A stretch of 64,000 nt of DNA from Tanypteryx hageni (lineage: Eukaryota > Arthropoda > Insecta > Odonata > Petaluridae): positions 37,902,564 through 37,966,563 of the forward strand of contig CM054117.1 of the NCBI GenBank assembly GCA_028673005.1, in the 5' to 3' direction. Every line of letters begins with the position of its first letter. Within the stretch, counting starts at the first letter, position 1. The position numbers and the translations under genes were made by a program. Shown piece by piece: positions 50,521-61,600 of this stretch. The notes under the pieces were generated by a model that was given only the letters and a program-made list of their open reading frames with translations, ran no database searches and was not told the origin of the DNA.

Positions 50521-51343
50521 GATTCAGTGAAGTGGGAGGAAGCCCGTGGGGTATGCAGGACAAGTAGCCGGAGGAATAGAATGCAACGTTTAAGAGAGAA
50601 GAACAGGAAGGAGGAAAAGATATTGCACCCAGCTGATACCCTGTGGCACACCTCCGCGGATCCGTAACACGCGCAGAAAGAAGTGAAGTTGATGACGGAA
50701 AAGAGAGATGGGTGGCGTTAGTAGATTGACGAGATCCGATAAGGGCGCCGACGCGGATTTCAAAGGAGACATAAACGAAACCGGAAGCGCACTGAGAAAC
50801 AAATCGGAGGACGACTCGTAAGAAAGGAGGCAAAAATACAGCGATGGCTTTAACCAACTTGAAAGCATTTAACCATTAAAGTTTTACGAGGCTCCCTCGT
50901 ATAGGAAAATATTTCAGAATGCGGTAAGAATCAAAAGGAAAGGTCGAAACTCGTTCGAGTCGTCTTCTCTCTCTCTTTTTTGGGCGGGTATTTTTCCGTG
51001 AAATGGAAGTGAGCTGTTTCAAAATAAATGTCAGAGTTGAGAGATAAAAGATAATTGGTTTTATGATGCTGGGAATCTCCAAAATAAAAATGAAGAAGAA
51101 TGCCACTTTGAACAGAATATGCTTTCCAAACATTGTCATAACTTCGCAAAAGTTACCGTGTGTGAATGGACTTGAAAAATATAGAGAGATAAACCGTTTT
51201 TAAATGGAGTTCGATGGAAAAGAAAGAACACGATCGGTAATTTTCCAATTTCATTAATAATTGTTTCCATGATAAAATGGAATTTTGATTCGTTTGAGAA
51301 GCGGATACTTTTTTGAATCGAGTAACAAAATTGGTAAACTCTT

Positions 51344-51351
51344 AACCGGTT
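51344..51351. promoter_or_regulatory. Grainyhead-type site AACCGGTT
   Basis: AACCGGTT is an exact copy of the palindromic core bound by Grainyhead factors, which act with AP-2 in epidermis. One such 8-mer is expected about once by chance in a window this size, so this is only a candidate. Confidence 0.25.
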
Positions 51352-52160
51352 TATATAGATAGGTGCATTAATCGAATATGGCAGAAATTTTTACGAATAG
51401 AATTAAAGAAATCGGATAGGGTAATAAATTAATTATTTTTTACATAGTGAGTAATTTATTTGGCATTATCTACTGAAATTTATCTCGTTGTACAAGGGTG
51501 ATAAAGACACCGCGTTTAAGCAGGATTGCTTACAATTAGGTGAACGAAAAAATAAAACCTAATTCCCTAAACTTACTTGTCAAATTCTGATTTTTGGTCA
51601 TCATCATAAGCAATGTGACAGCTAATGTACAATCTTTCAATTTAATTTATATAAAACTTGAATCTTGCGTTGTAAATAGGTAAATTTTATTCTTTTCATC
51701 CCTAAGATAATTTAATACATGCCTTTAATTAAAATTTTCAATGACAGACAGCAATAGGTTCATAAAGAAAACCGATTAAAACGCAGTGATGTTTTCATTT
51801 TTCCCAGATGAAATGGGTATTTGAGATTGAATATTTAGGAAAAACCTTAGCGCAACTTTTCCAAGAAAACACATATTCAACCTTTAAAAGTTTGTTTAGG
51901 ATACGCACTTATTGAATACCAAAAGTTTATTTACATTCGGCAGTTTAAAATTTTAAATTATATATGACTATGATTGTGAAAAAATTATAACCGCATTACC
52001 AGTATAAATTCTGGCCAAAACGTGCTTGAACAGTACGAAAATCTTCTTATCTGCATATCACAATTTAACAGCTAAAAGGCAAAACTGTCCTCCAGATTAA
52101 GTTAAAAATCATTAGAAGGACCACAACATTCTTTATATTGCAGCCAAATTGAAATGTTTT

Positions 52161-52991
52161 ATCATCATCATCATCATGCTTCTGTCCGAAGACAGGTTTT
52201 AACTGAATCGCTGCCTCCATTTCTCTCTCTCCCTAGAAGCCTCTTTTATACCTCTATAAGTATTATATCCCTGCTTTATATTATCTAATATTCCTATTCT
52301 TTTTCTCCCTCTTCCTCTTCTTCCACTAATTTTTCCTTCTAAGATCGTCCTTTGTAAACACTGTCTTCTCAATATGTGCCCTATCCAATTTGCTTTTCTT
52401 TTCCTGATTGTTTTTATTAGCGTCCTTTCTTCTCCCACCATTTCTAATACTTCTTCGTTTCTCTTCCTCTCGGTCCATTTCACTTTCATCATTCTTCTCC
52501 ATACCCACATCTCAAAACTTTCTAAATATTTTTCCTCCTTTCTCCTTATCGTCCACGTCTCTGCACCATAAAGAGCTATGCTCCATATGTAGCATTTTGC
52601 TAATTTCTTCCTTGTTTCTAGATTTATTTTCTTGCTTATGAGAAGCTCCTTCTTCTCGTTAAATGCTGCTTTTGCCATTGCAATCCTACTTCTGATGCCC
52701 TGTGTACTACTTCTATCCTGTGCTAAAATACTGCCGAGATATTTGAAACTACTTACTTGTTCCAATTTTTGGCCATTTACCATTATATTTAATTCTTTAT
52801 GTTCCTTTGAAACCACCATGACTTTTGTTTTTTCTGTATTGATCTTCATTCCATATTGTTGGCCAACCTCCACTAGTCTGTCTGTCATCCTCTGAAGCTC
52901 TTTCTCGCCTTCTGCTATTAAGCCCTGATCATCTGGGTATTTAATGGTGGTAATACTTTCACCTCCTATCTTAAATCCTCCTATCTTAAAT
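52161..52991 (-). mobile_element. 5'-truncated RTE-like LINE with (TGATGA)n tail
   Basis: Read on the minus strand, a reverse-transcriptase tail starts at about 52991, stops at 52199, and is followed by about 20 bp of 3' UTR and a (GAT)n-type tail at 52161-52177, as is usual for RTE-group LINEs. The 5' truncation point coincides with a 15-bp exact tandem duplication (52962-52976 and 52977-52991), which encodes FKIGG twice. It sits in the 14.2-kb AP-2 intron in the sense orientation. Confidence 0.78.
52199..52991 (-). pseudogene. RTE-like reverse transcriptase C-terminal remnant with altered catalytic box
   Basis: The frame runs upstream of the first ATG (52888): KIGGESITTIKYPDDQ corresponds to the family pattern KIGG..I..LRYADD. 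TEKTKVMVVS and FKYLGSILAQD follow (RT palm/thumb), then the C-terminal region CYIWSIALYGAETWTIR, KWTERKRNEEVLEMVGE and WIGHILRR, typical of RTE-type ORF2 proteins. The catalytic YADD is YPDD (52928-52939). Proline there is unusual, and with the 5' truncation the copy is dead. No frameshift is visible through the remaining 260 or so codons, suggesting a fairly recent insertion. Confidence 0.8.
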
Positions 52992-53430
52992 GTTTTATAT
53001 TAAACAATAAAGAATCAAATTATGCACATGATTGTAATATGTCCATCATAACTTTATAGGATGTTTTGTCATGGTCATTGCGGTTCACCAACATAAAGTC
53101 TCCTGAGGATTCGAGATAAAATTGCTCTGTTATGGAAAATTAGAAAGCATTTGGTCAACTTTTTTATTCCTGCTCTCTATTACACTAAACCGCACTGTTA
53201 CAATAAGCATATATTGAGTAATAGAAATCTCTTTTTGGGACAATTTTCATTAGTTAATTACATAGGAAATTTTTTTGAATGAACTACATCTACTATTCAT
53301 TACGATTCTAGCTGAAGAGGGGTGGTAAATATTTGAATGTCAGTGAAGAATTACTCGAATCCAAAACTCGATTATTGAAATAGCTACAGGTACGTATATT
53401 GTTTTTTAATCCTATGTTCATGCCTTAGAC

Positions 53431-53800
53431 CAGAGGTGCACATCTCAAAAGTTGACACGGGCCAAAATCGACCTTGATTGGACGTAGGCGGGCCACGCTA
53501 TGAAAGTTTTGTACGTAAAATAATTTAAGTACACTATTTTAGATTCAGTAATTACCGTAACAACACTTAGAATGTCTCTTAAACTCTGATCTGTCAGTGC
53601 TGAACATAATGGAACTTTGTTTAAGTTCATAAGAGAGAATGTTTGTTCACACATGCGATAAATATCCATAACAAATTTTACTTGTATTTTTTATAGTATT
53701 ACGAAAAAGGATAGCACAAACTGAGTTAAATCCTGCCGAGCCACACAAAATGTGTCGGCGGGCCAAATTTGGCCCGCGGGCCGTATTTTGTGCACTCCTG
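53431..53800 (-). mobile_element. hAT transposon deletion derivative (370 bp) with 8-bp target duplications
   Basis: Terminal inverted repeats CAGAGGTGCACA (left) and CAGGAGTGCACA (right, reverse complement) are flanked by identical 8-bp duplications, CCTTAGAC at 53423-53430 and 53801-53808. Eight bp is the hallmark of the hAT superfamily. Near the right end is the palindrome GGCCCGCGGGCC, typical of a widespread hAT group. Inside, on the minus strand (53445-53669), a short frame contains CEQTFSLMNLNK and CSALTDQSLRDIL, matching the C-terminal dimerisation region of hAT transposases related to GTF2IRD2/ZBED5/SCAND3-type proteins. Nearly all of the transposase is deleted, so movement would need a trans-acting enzyme. 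Confidence 0.92.
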
Positions 53801-53808
53801 CCTTAGAC

Positions 53809-54847
53809 ACTATAAAATAGCAATCCGTGTAGGATGTTACAGCTTCATTTAAAAATAATTTCAGCTACAATCAAACTCAGCAATGGACATGAATAAAATG
53901 TATTTTAAATTATTTCTTTTAAACACGACTGAGATATACAAACACGGTTTCTTCAAATTCTAAAATACCGGTAAAAGCCTATTTTTAATAGGCAAATAGT
54001 GCAACCATTGTTTCCACATCTGACGCAAGTTTTTGTGTTTCTGCAAGTTTTTCAAGTTCGAGTATAAGCTCATATCTTTCTTCCATTTAAATAAATAGAA
54101 AACATGTCAGTATATCAATAAATTATATTACTTGCATTCAAATCTGACACTCAGACGCACTTACAACTCAAAGGTAGTTATATTTTTTACTAATATTTTC
54201 AGAGAAAATTTTAATGTTTAAAATATTTCAAAAGATTTATTACAGTTTAATATAGCGTATTATTTTTCAACGCTTCAAAGCCCAATTAGCATGATTACTT
54301 AGCGAAATGTTGATAATCTAATTTAATTATGCATTCTCGCTTGCATTTATAAATTTCTCTATAACATCAATTCATATTAACAGCAAACCACTAAAAATTA
54401 CAAATTGGGAAAACTATTTTAAAATTAAATTTTACTGTTGAAAGCATTTTAATTCCATCGAATTTCATACTAAAAATCGTTTATAATCCGTAAAATCGCA
54501 TAGTTAAAGCTAATGGAAATGTATTTTCCACTAGAGACTAAAATTTTTATATTTTTTAATCTTATACCATCAACCGCACATACTCGTATAAAAGGAGAAT
54601 TAAACAAAAAAAATATTCCAAAAACTTCAACCGGTATTTTAAAAAATATTCTCTTAATTGATCATCTATTCAAACATCTGGCCGGAAGTTTCTGGAAGTT
54701 TATCGTCCTTGCTTCTAACTTCTTATTATTTCCCTACTATCATTCAACTTTTATTTTGCACTGCGTTCATTTTCCATACTATATGAAGAGCAGGTGATAG
54801 ACCCTAACGTAGAAGAGGCAGCAATAAACACATAGAAGAACACTCAC
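53809..54847. other. AT-rich intron sequence next to the AP-2 donor
   Basis: This is the first kilobase of the 14.2-kb intron downstream of the donor at 54847 on the minus strand. It is AT-rich and I see no gene, repeat or motif. Confidence 0.6.
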
Positions 54848-55525
54848 CACATGCAGTGGATCTCCGTCCGCCCTCCGGAGAACATCGTGCGCCGCCGCCG
54901 CCGCTGCCGCCGCGGCCGCCGCCCTTCCGCCCAGCTGATGGTGCGTAGTCGCCGGATAGTGCGGTTGGTGCGCCGCCGCCGCCGCGGCAGCCACCGCGTG
55001 GTGCGCGTGGTGAGCGTGCGCATGGTGAGCTGCAGCGTGATGCGCGTGGGCGTGGTGCGCTGCCGCTGCAGCCACGTGGTGGTGCGCCGCGTGCGCAGCC
55101 GCATGGTGCGCGTGGTGCAGGGAATTGAGGCCGGCGTAGGGGTCCGCGGCGGAGGCGACGGCTGCCGCGTTTAGATGCGCTGCCGCCGCGGCTGCAGCAG
55201 CCGCGGCGTGGTGGAAGTCCAGCTGATGCTGCGACTGATTCTGCTGCCCCTGCCCTTGCTGGCCCTGCCCGCCCTGAGGCCCCTGCTGCTGTTGCCCTTG
55301 TTGCTGCTGCTGACCCTGTTGTTGCTGGGGTTGCTGGTTCTGTGGGGGTGGCGGGGGAGGCGGAGGGGGCGGCGGTGGCGGGAATGGGGGCGGGAAATAC
55401 GGCGGCTGGAAATCGGAGGCGGTGGGCGTCATCCTGGGTGCCGTTGTGAAGGAGGCTGTGCCCCCTGCGCCGGAGCCGATGGAAGCCAGGGAGCCCAGGC
55501 CGCCCGAATGGCCTGTCACCCGGTC
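54848..55525 (-). CDS. TfAP-2: Transcription factor AP-2, internal exon (N-terminal transactivation region)
   Basis: This is an internal exon of the AP-2 family of sequence-specific nuclear transcription factors, which act in ectoderm, epidermis, limb and nervous system development. The frame is open for 226 codons. It begins after an acceptor (pyrimidine-rich run, then CAAG) with Asp-Arg, matching the junction where the second exon of vertebrate TFAP2 begins, and ends at a GTGAGT donor, phase 0 at both ends. Residues 38-48 read DFQPPYFPPPF, the AP-2 transactivation hallmark. A 13-residue Pro run (49-61), a Gln/Gly-rich stretch, and Ala and His/Ala tracts follow. DPYAGLNSLH corresponds to the DPYSLNPLH of vertebrate AP-2, and HQLGG plus the final VLRRADGDPLHV to the HQLSGLDPRRDYRRHEDLL region. 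DNA-binding and helix-span-helix parts are encoded elsewhere. The family call is by eye and strong; the paralogue is not resolved. Plus-strand frames here are shadows. Confidence 0.9.
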
Positions 55526-56479
55526 CTTGAATGGGGAAAAATACGAATGTTTGGATTAGTTTAGTCGGTTGCAGAAAGTAAGAGGTCTTGCGAATTAAAA
55601 TGATAAATTCTTAACGGGAGAAATTGATCACCAAGTAACTTAAACAAGCGGTTATAACAGCAATATTTTCCTATCTTTCACTTCAAAAATAAAAGGAATA
55701 ACTCAAACTTAAAACATAGATATTGAAAAAAGAGGATATTCTCTCTCTTGGCAATTTCATTCGACACATATAATAAATTTATCTAAATATATTACATAAA
55801 TATACCCGACTATATCTTCAAGTTGGTATGATTTCTATTAAAATTATCATGGCTTAAGATGGCTTACACCTACAGACGCTTCTAAATTGAAATATATTTA
55901 TACTTTGGATTTTTTTCTCTAGTTGATATTACGCTTTAAAGAAAAGTCACTAGATAAAAAGAAATAATAATTTAAGTAAACATGTTTAATTGATGTCGAT
56001 AGTTACTGAATGGAGTTCAAATATTAGAGACAAATCTCTAATAATTTTATACAATATAAGTGCATTTTGTTGGTATTTTATAAAGTATGTATTCAAATAG
56101 TAGAATTCTACCTCAATTTATGAAAATACTAGGTGCGTTTCGAATGATGGAACTCTCGATTGAGTCATTTTTGACCTATCAGCTTTTTTGCTTCCTAAGA
56201 ATAATTTCATCTATAGAACTCATCTAGCTAAAAACGAGGCACTTTTAATGAAGAGGAGATCTTTTCGTAATCATACGTCCGTCAAAACAAACAATACCCC
56301 CTTCCAAAAAATGCCTTTTTGCATTAGACAAACCAAACGCTTGGGTAAACTGCCCGTGCCTTTCAGAAGCACCACTCTGAAGACTCATCCCGTTTCCTCT
56401 TCTCTTCACCTGATTGATGAGGCTTTTCTCCCATCGTGGGAAGATCTAAATTGAACGGAACGGGCTTCGAACCGTCACA

Positions 56480-56840
56480 TAGGGAAAACACCCTTCGGAG
56501 ATGTCCCGGAGTAAGAGGGTCGGAAGGAGGGAGAGGAGAGGAGTCGCGAGAGACCGACCGCCGCCCACAGCATCCGCGGCAATGCAAGGTTAATTGCAAG
56601 TGGTTCTGTAAGTCACGTCTCCGCGGTCCGCCCGCCTCCCTTTCCCTATCCGGCGTTGAAATCTCTCCGCCGCTCGGCCGACGAACGCAAGAAGTGGCGG
56701 TGCGCGGGAGCGTGCGACGCCGCCTATCGCCGCCCGGGATCTCCGCCGTCGGTTCCCGCGCTTCGCCCCAACCCGCCCACACCGAGGAACGAATTGCTAA
56801 TCTCGGCGGATTTAATGGACGCGGTAGTAAATTGAAGCGC
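56480..56840. other. CpG-rich block 1 kb upstream of the AP-2 exon
   Basis: This GC/CpG-dense segment separates two AT-rich spacers. A minus-strand ATG at about 56441 (MGEKPHQS) runs into a CAG|GTGAAG donor, but the junction is phase 1 while the next AP-2 exon starts in phase 0, so it does not join in frame. It could be untranslated or regulatory. Confidence 0.35.
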
Positions 56841-57869
56841 GAAATGAATTCAGGCGTTTTGTAAACGGGGAGGAAAAGGGAGGGGGGATCACGTGGTGGA
56901 TCCGGGTCTGAGGGAAACGGCGACGTACTAGGCGTTAATTAGCGACTCCTTCTCGGATTATATTGAGAGAAGAAATGTCTCCAAATCGTCCGATTATTGG
57001 GACGCATTTTTTGGTATTGAACTTTGAAAAGGAAGACTGGTGACACGGGTCAGGAAAATTTGATGATTGGCGAAGAATTCCTGTGCGTTGTCACCCTGTT
57101 GAGCTCTACTTTTTAAATATACGTGAATATTTAGTAAGCGTCTGCGATAAATTAACATGGGGTGATTAAAATGGTTTGCTCATATTTCGAGGGATATCAA
57201 TCGTTTTGGTACGGGAGCTATGAACTATTTGCTTATCTAAAAAATATTTTTTATTCTGATTATTAAATAAAGTTTTGAATAAGCCTAGAAACATGATTAC
57301 GATAAATTTTATTGAATTAATTTTATAAGCACTAAATCTAAAAGAATTTCCTAGTTTGCTTCACTCCTTCGGAAAATTAAAATCTTTTAATGAAATTTTG
57401 TTAAAATTAACTTTGTGTCGATTATGCTAAATAAACTTTAGCCGCATATTATTTTTTCAATAGATATTAATAATGACATGAACAGTTACCAAAATGATTA
57501 TTATGCATAGAAATCATGTCACCGATGTTTGAAAAATTTTTCTAAAATTTAATATCGTTAAGCAGCCATAAATGAGTTTGATTAGGCTATAGGGATATAT
57601 TATTAGACAACCCAATTTTATGTAAAGTAACTCAATGTAATCATTTAATGAATGTTGATATAAAACACCAAAATTAGACATTTCGTAATTTTTTGCAACG
57701 AAACTGCGTTGCACCAAAACCATCTAAAGCGAAATCCTCTACAAATCCGTACCTCCATTATCGCAGACATGCTGATCCCAAAGCACGGGGAGGCCAGTGT
57801 TGAGATATCCCTTCAGCAAAGCCGAAGGCCTAACATCACAATAAAACACCACAAACACCGGACACCACA

Positions 57870-58600
57870 CACAGTGGCCCCTTTATTGGGGCGAGCACAG
57901 TTTTCCGAACCAACCAACTATAGGGTACGCGTACTCGGAGACCACACACGTTCGAATTCAACGCCTCCCCACCGAATGACCTTTCGCCTTTCGCCCACGC
58001 CCGCAGGTCCCCCATCGGAGACACATCACTCTCCTTTCCTACTCTCTTGTAGTCACGTCAGCGGAATGGGGAAAAATAGACCCGTCCCGATCGTGGAACT
58101 ATTTTAGAACTTCCGCGTACGCTCTTTCCGCTATTCCCTCGACGCGATACGGCTCTTACGGACGAGGGCGGCTCTTGCGACGTTCAAAGAGCCGAGTTCC
58201 CTTTTCGAGGGTGCTTGCGCTCCGGCTGCAAATTGTAGGCTATAGGGATACGCAAGGAGTGTACCTTAGAAGGAGGTTCTTCATTTGCATCCCGAGCGGG
58301 GATGGTTGTTTTTACTCCGCTCCTCGCATGGCGGTAGTGTTGCTGACGCGCGCGAGTGTATCGGTTGAGTGCGGTGCGTGGGAAAAATCGAGGAAAGGAG
58401 AAAAAAGGAGGGAGCGAAGGAAGGGGGAGGAGAGGAGGGATGCTGGGTGGGGGCGGGGAGGGCGGACTTGGAGAGGAGGAGGTGGCGGTGGTCGTACGCC
58501 GAACTACGTATCACATCACCGTCGTCCATAGAGGCGTCATCTCCGCGGTCACGTGCTGTCTGACGTCACTCATCAAGGGATCATCAACCAATGAGCTCGA
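57870..58600. other. CpG-rich block upstream of the AP-2 exons
   Basis: This is locally GC- and CpG-rich DNA set in AT-rich spacer. Open frames on both strands reflect lack of AT-rich stops. It could be a 5' UTR/promoter region or a cis-regulatory element for the minus-strand AP-2 gene. A minus-strand frame beginning MDDGDVIRSSAYDH at 58529 was considered as first-exon coding, but no phase-0 donor fits it. Confidence 0.4.
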
Positions 58601-58602
58601 GA
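58545..58602 (-). promoter_or_regulatory. Promoter-like cluster: CCAAT, CRE and E-box
   Basis: Within 60 bp are an inverted CCAAT (ATTGG on the minus strand, about 58590), a full palindromic CRE TGACGTCA (58561-58568) and an E-box CACGTG (about 58549). On the minus strand these sit just upstream of a CpG-rich block extending to about 58100, an arrangement expected of a promoter firing toward the AP-2 exon 3 kb downstream. No first exon could be proved; no clear TATA box is seen. Confidence 0.35.
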
Positions 58603-61600
58603 GATTCTGACAGTCCGCGTAAAATGAGAAATTCGCATTGCGGATGCCCCAAAAACTAGGAGAATAACGGAAGTGAATACGCCGAAAATTAAATTTAAAA
58701 TATCGAATTGTTAAATATATTAACTTAATAAATATTTTCTCGCGTTATTCATAAAATAAATTTAACTGTAAATAATTTACTACGCCAAATGAAAATTTAA
58801 AGACCTAATAAAGGAACAACTATTTTTCCAAAATATTAAGACTGTCTTTGTGCTATTCAAGTAAAACGCATGACAGTTTTTCAAGTATAAATAGTTTTAT
58901 TGGTGTCACTTCACTCATGTCAACAGGTTTGAAAACAACGGTTTATTCCATTCAGCTTTCAGGAAATTCCACGCGGTATTTACAAAGAGGAGAAATTGAG
59001 CCATCCAATCTGCAACTTAGGAAATCCCGGTGAGCACAACAACACTCGAGAACGTTTGCACTATGTCAGGACGTCCGCTACGCTCAAACCGGTCAACACA
59101 TCAATCTCGACGCGCGCTGCGAAGTCATCCAAGGCAGCACCCAATTGCTTTCTTCGGAATCCGGCAGAAATAGAAAAAAGTGATTCCTCGGAGGATTGTG
59201 TTCATAAACGAAAATTGACTATTCGGTGTATGGCGGCGACTTTAAAAATCCATTAGATGCAACAAAACTAATAATTTAAAGAGAAAATTTAATTCAGTAG
59301 AATTGAATAAAATTTTCTCCGTTTTTATAATGACGTGGAGAGCGACGAATGTCACTGCGATTTTTACAAATCCCATCAACTTCTGTCAGACGAAAAATAT
59401 GAAATAACGTTTCCAGCCGCCAGCCACGGACTTTATTTTCTTTTTACTATCCCTACTATGAAGATGACGCGAAATTTGACGGATTGTCGAGAAGCCCGGA
59501 TGCGCTGAACCCGTCCCGAGAAAAGAATAACTCTTTAAGAGCACGCGGCGGTAGTTAAGCGAGCCGCCCAGCAGCCCTCCATGCTCTCCACCATAAGTCC
59601 GCACCAACCACCCGACAGATTCAAACTGACGGTGAGAAAGAGAGAGGGAAAGAGAGAGAGACAGAGAGAGGGAGTAGAGGGGAAGGGGAAGAGAGGAAGG
59701 AGGGAGGCGAGTAAACCTCCCCCACCCTATCACTCCACCCCTCTCTCTTCCTCCTGCCCATCCTCAATCCCTGCACGGGTGTAACCCTCCCCTCCGACAA
59801 TCTCCCAACCTCCTTCCTCCACCCATACTCTCAACCTACGGTACAAAACTCCCATCCCCTCCACCGCTCCATCTACGCAACAATCTCCCTCTCTCTCTCC
59901 ATCCCTTCCCTCCCTCCCATTCCCCTCTACTCCACATCGTCCCTTTCTCTCTTCCCCTCCCATCCCCTCTCCTCCTCCCATCCATCCGCCGGCCTTCCTG
60001 CCGCCTCGGGCGATCGCCAGAGGAGTAGGGCGGCAGAGGAGTGAGGACGAAGGAGTGAGGGAGGGGACGGGAGGAGGAGAGATGAATGAGGGAGTAGAAG
60101 CCGGAGATGGAGGAAAAGAAGAGGACATATTTGGGAGAGAGGGGCAGAGAGGGGTGGAAGGTGGAGCAAGGGGGGTGGAGGGAGAGTGGATTAAAAGGCA
60201 TTTCGAGAGAAGGGGTGAAAAGCGACTGGAAGGGGGGGGGGGTGAGTAGAAGGATGAGACGGTGCGAAGAGGAGGTTGGGTGGGAAGGTAGAGAGAGAGA
60301 GGTGAGGTGATTAAATAATTGATTGCCCAGAGTGAGAGGTGAGGGAACGGGGGTGCAAATGTGATTCGAATGGCGGGTTAGGTTCGCTGTGGAGGTGGTG
60401 ATTCCCTATAATCTCTCGTTTTAAGATTCGTTCATAGAGAGAAAGTTCATACCGAATGGAGTGAATGGTTTTGCCGAACGAGCGCAAGATTTATGTCCTC
60501 GAATGTCGATCATAACTCGCGTGGTTCGACGGGACGAGTTAGATATATAAGCAAAGACAGTTGACGCGTTGTAAACAAGCATGTTTAAAATAAGGGCAGA
60601 TATAATTTGAAAGGCGACTCCAGATGCCGGAGCGGAAATATAGTCTGAATTGTCGAACGCTCGCATGAACGGCGATAAATAAATAAATCCAAGCGCCGTA
60701 TATATGGAATGTACTAGACAGAATTGACTAATAAAAACACTGCAAAACTTTAGAAATTTTTAAACTTCTAATTACAGGATCCCAAATGAAAATATGTATA
60801 TGAGAAAATAAAATTTTATCGATGCATAAAAAAATGACGGAGTTTTCTCTTAAATTAATTTTCTGCCTAAACGGGAAAGGCCGAACTTTCACTAAAATAT
60901 CCGAGGGAAGACTAAAATCAGCTATAATTTATCCGATAGTTATATTTATATTGACTTTGAAAACACCGTTTTATAACCGCCTTTTCTGTTTATATGCATT
61001 CGATTTCGCTTAGGACAAACTGAGGACATGCTGGTTTTGTCGTTTCAGTGCATTAAGAACGCGCTGGTTTTGCGCTGGCTTTTTGTCTAGTGCAAAACGC
61101 GTCGGAGGGACGGAGGCCACGGAAATGACGAGGTTTTTGGGTGAACGAAGCGGTAGGAATAGGGACACAGAGAGGGCGGCGGAGGAAGAGGAGGAACGAA
61201 GGGAAGGGAGAGAGGAGGGGATGAAGGGAAGGGAGAGAGGAAAGAACCGGAAGAGAGGAAGTGGATGCGAGAGAGGGTGTTGAGGCAGGAATCAGAGATG
61301 GAAAGATTGCGAGGAATTGGGGCGAGGGTGCGGCAGATCAAGAGAGAAGGAAGGTAATGGACGAGTGGATGAGGAAAACGGAAAAGGAAAACAGAACGTG
61401 GAGAGAAGTGGCGGGAGAGAGGAAAGTGAAGGGAAAAGAGGATAAACTAAGGGAGAATTGAGCGAGAACTGGAGGCAAAGAGGGAGAAAACAAATGTGTA
61501 GTTAGGGAGAAGTGAAGGAGGGAAGGGAGAAAGAGAAGGCTAAGGCGGAGAGTTAGATGCGGAAGTATATGGAAATTCCAAAGGGAAGGAAAATTAGGAA

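Larger units (their letters stand above)
40627..54847 (-). other. AP-2 intron (14.2 kb) between the two recognised exons
   Basis: It is bounded by a GTGAGT donor (54842-54847 on the plus strand reads actcac) and a CTGCAG acceptor just above 40626. It contains an RTE-like LINE fragment (52161-52991), a hAT derivative (53431-53800), a palindromic AP-2 consensus site (45006-45020), a Grainyhead-type palindrome (51344-51351), a CpG-rich block (49680-50520), a CT minisatellite (48028-48155) and several purine or pyrimidine tracts (41380-41860, 43290-43710, 46350-46560). Apart from those, 40627-44850, 47000-47900 and 50900-52160 are ordinary AT-rich spacer in which I see no gene. Confidence 0.75.

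Noticed and set aside
52374..52895. Plus-strand hydrophobic frames
   Set aside because: They are antisense shadows of the RTE-like reverse transcriptase.
54851..55564. Plus-strand Arg- and Leu-rich frames opposite the AP-2 exon
   Set aside because: They are antisense shadows of poly-Ala/His/Gln codons; the minus frame has splice sites and AP-2 motifs.
56435..56446. Possible AP-2 first exon MGEKPHQS ending at CAG|GTGAAG
   Set aside because: The donor leaves phase 1, but the AP-2 exon at 54848-55525 must be entered in phase 0.
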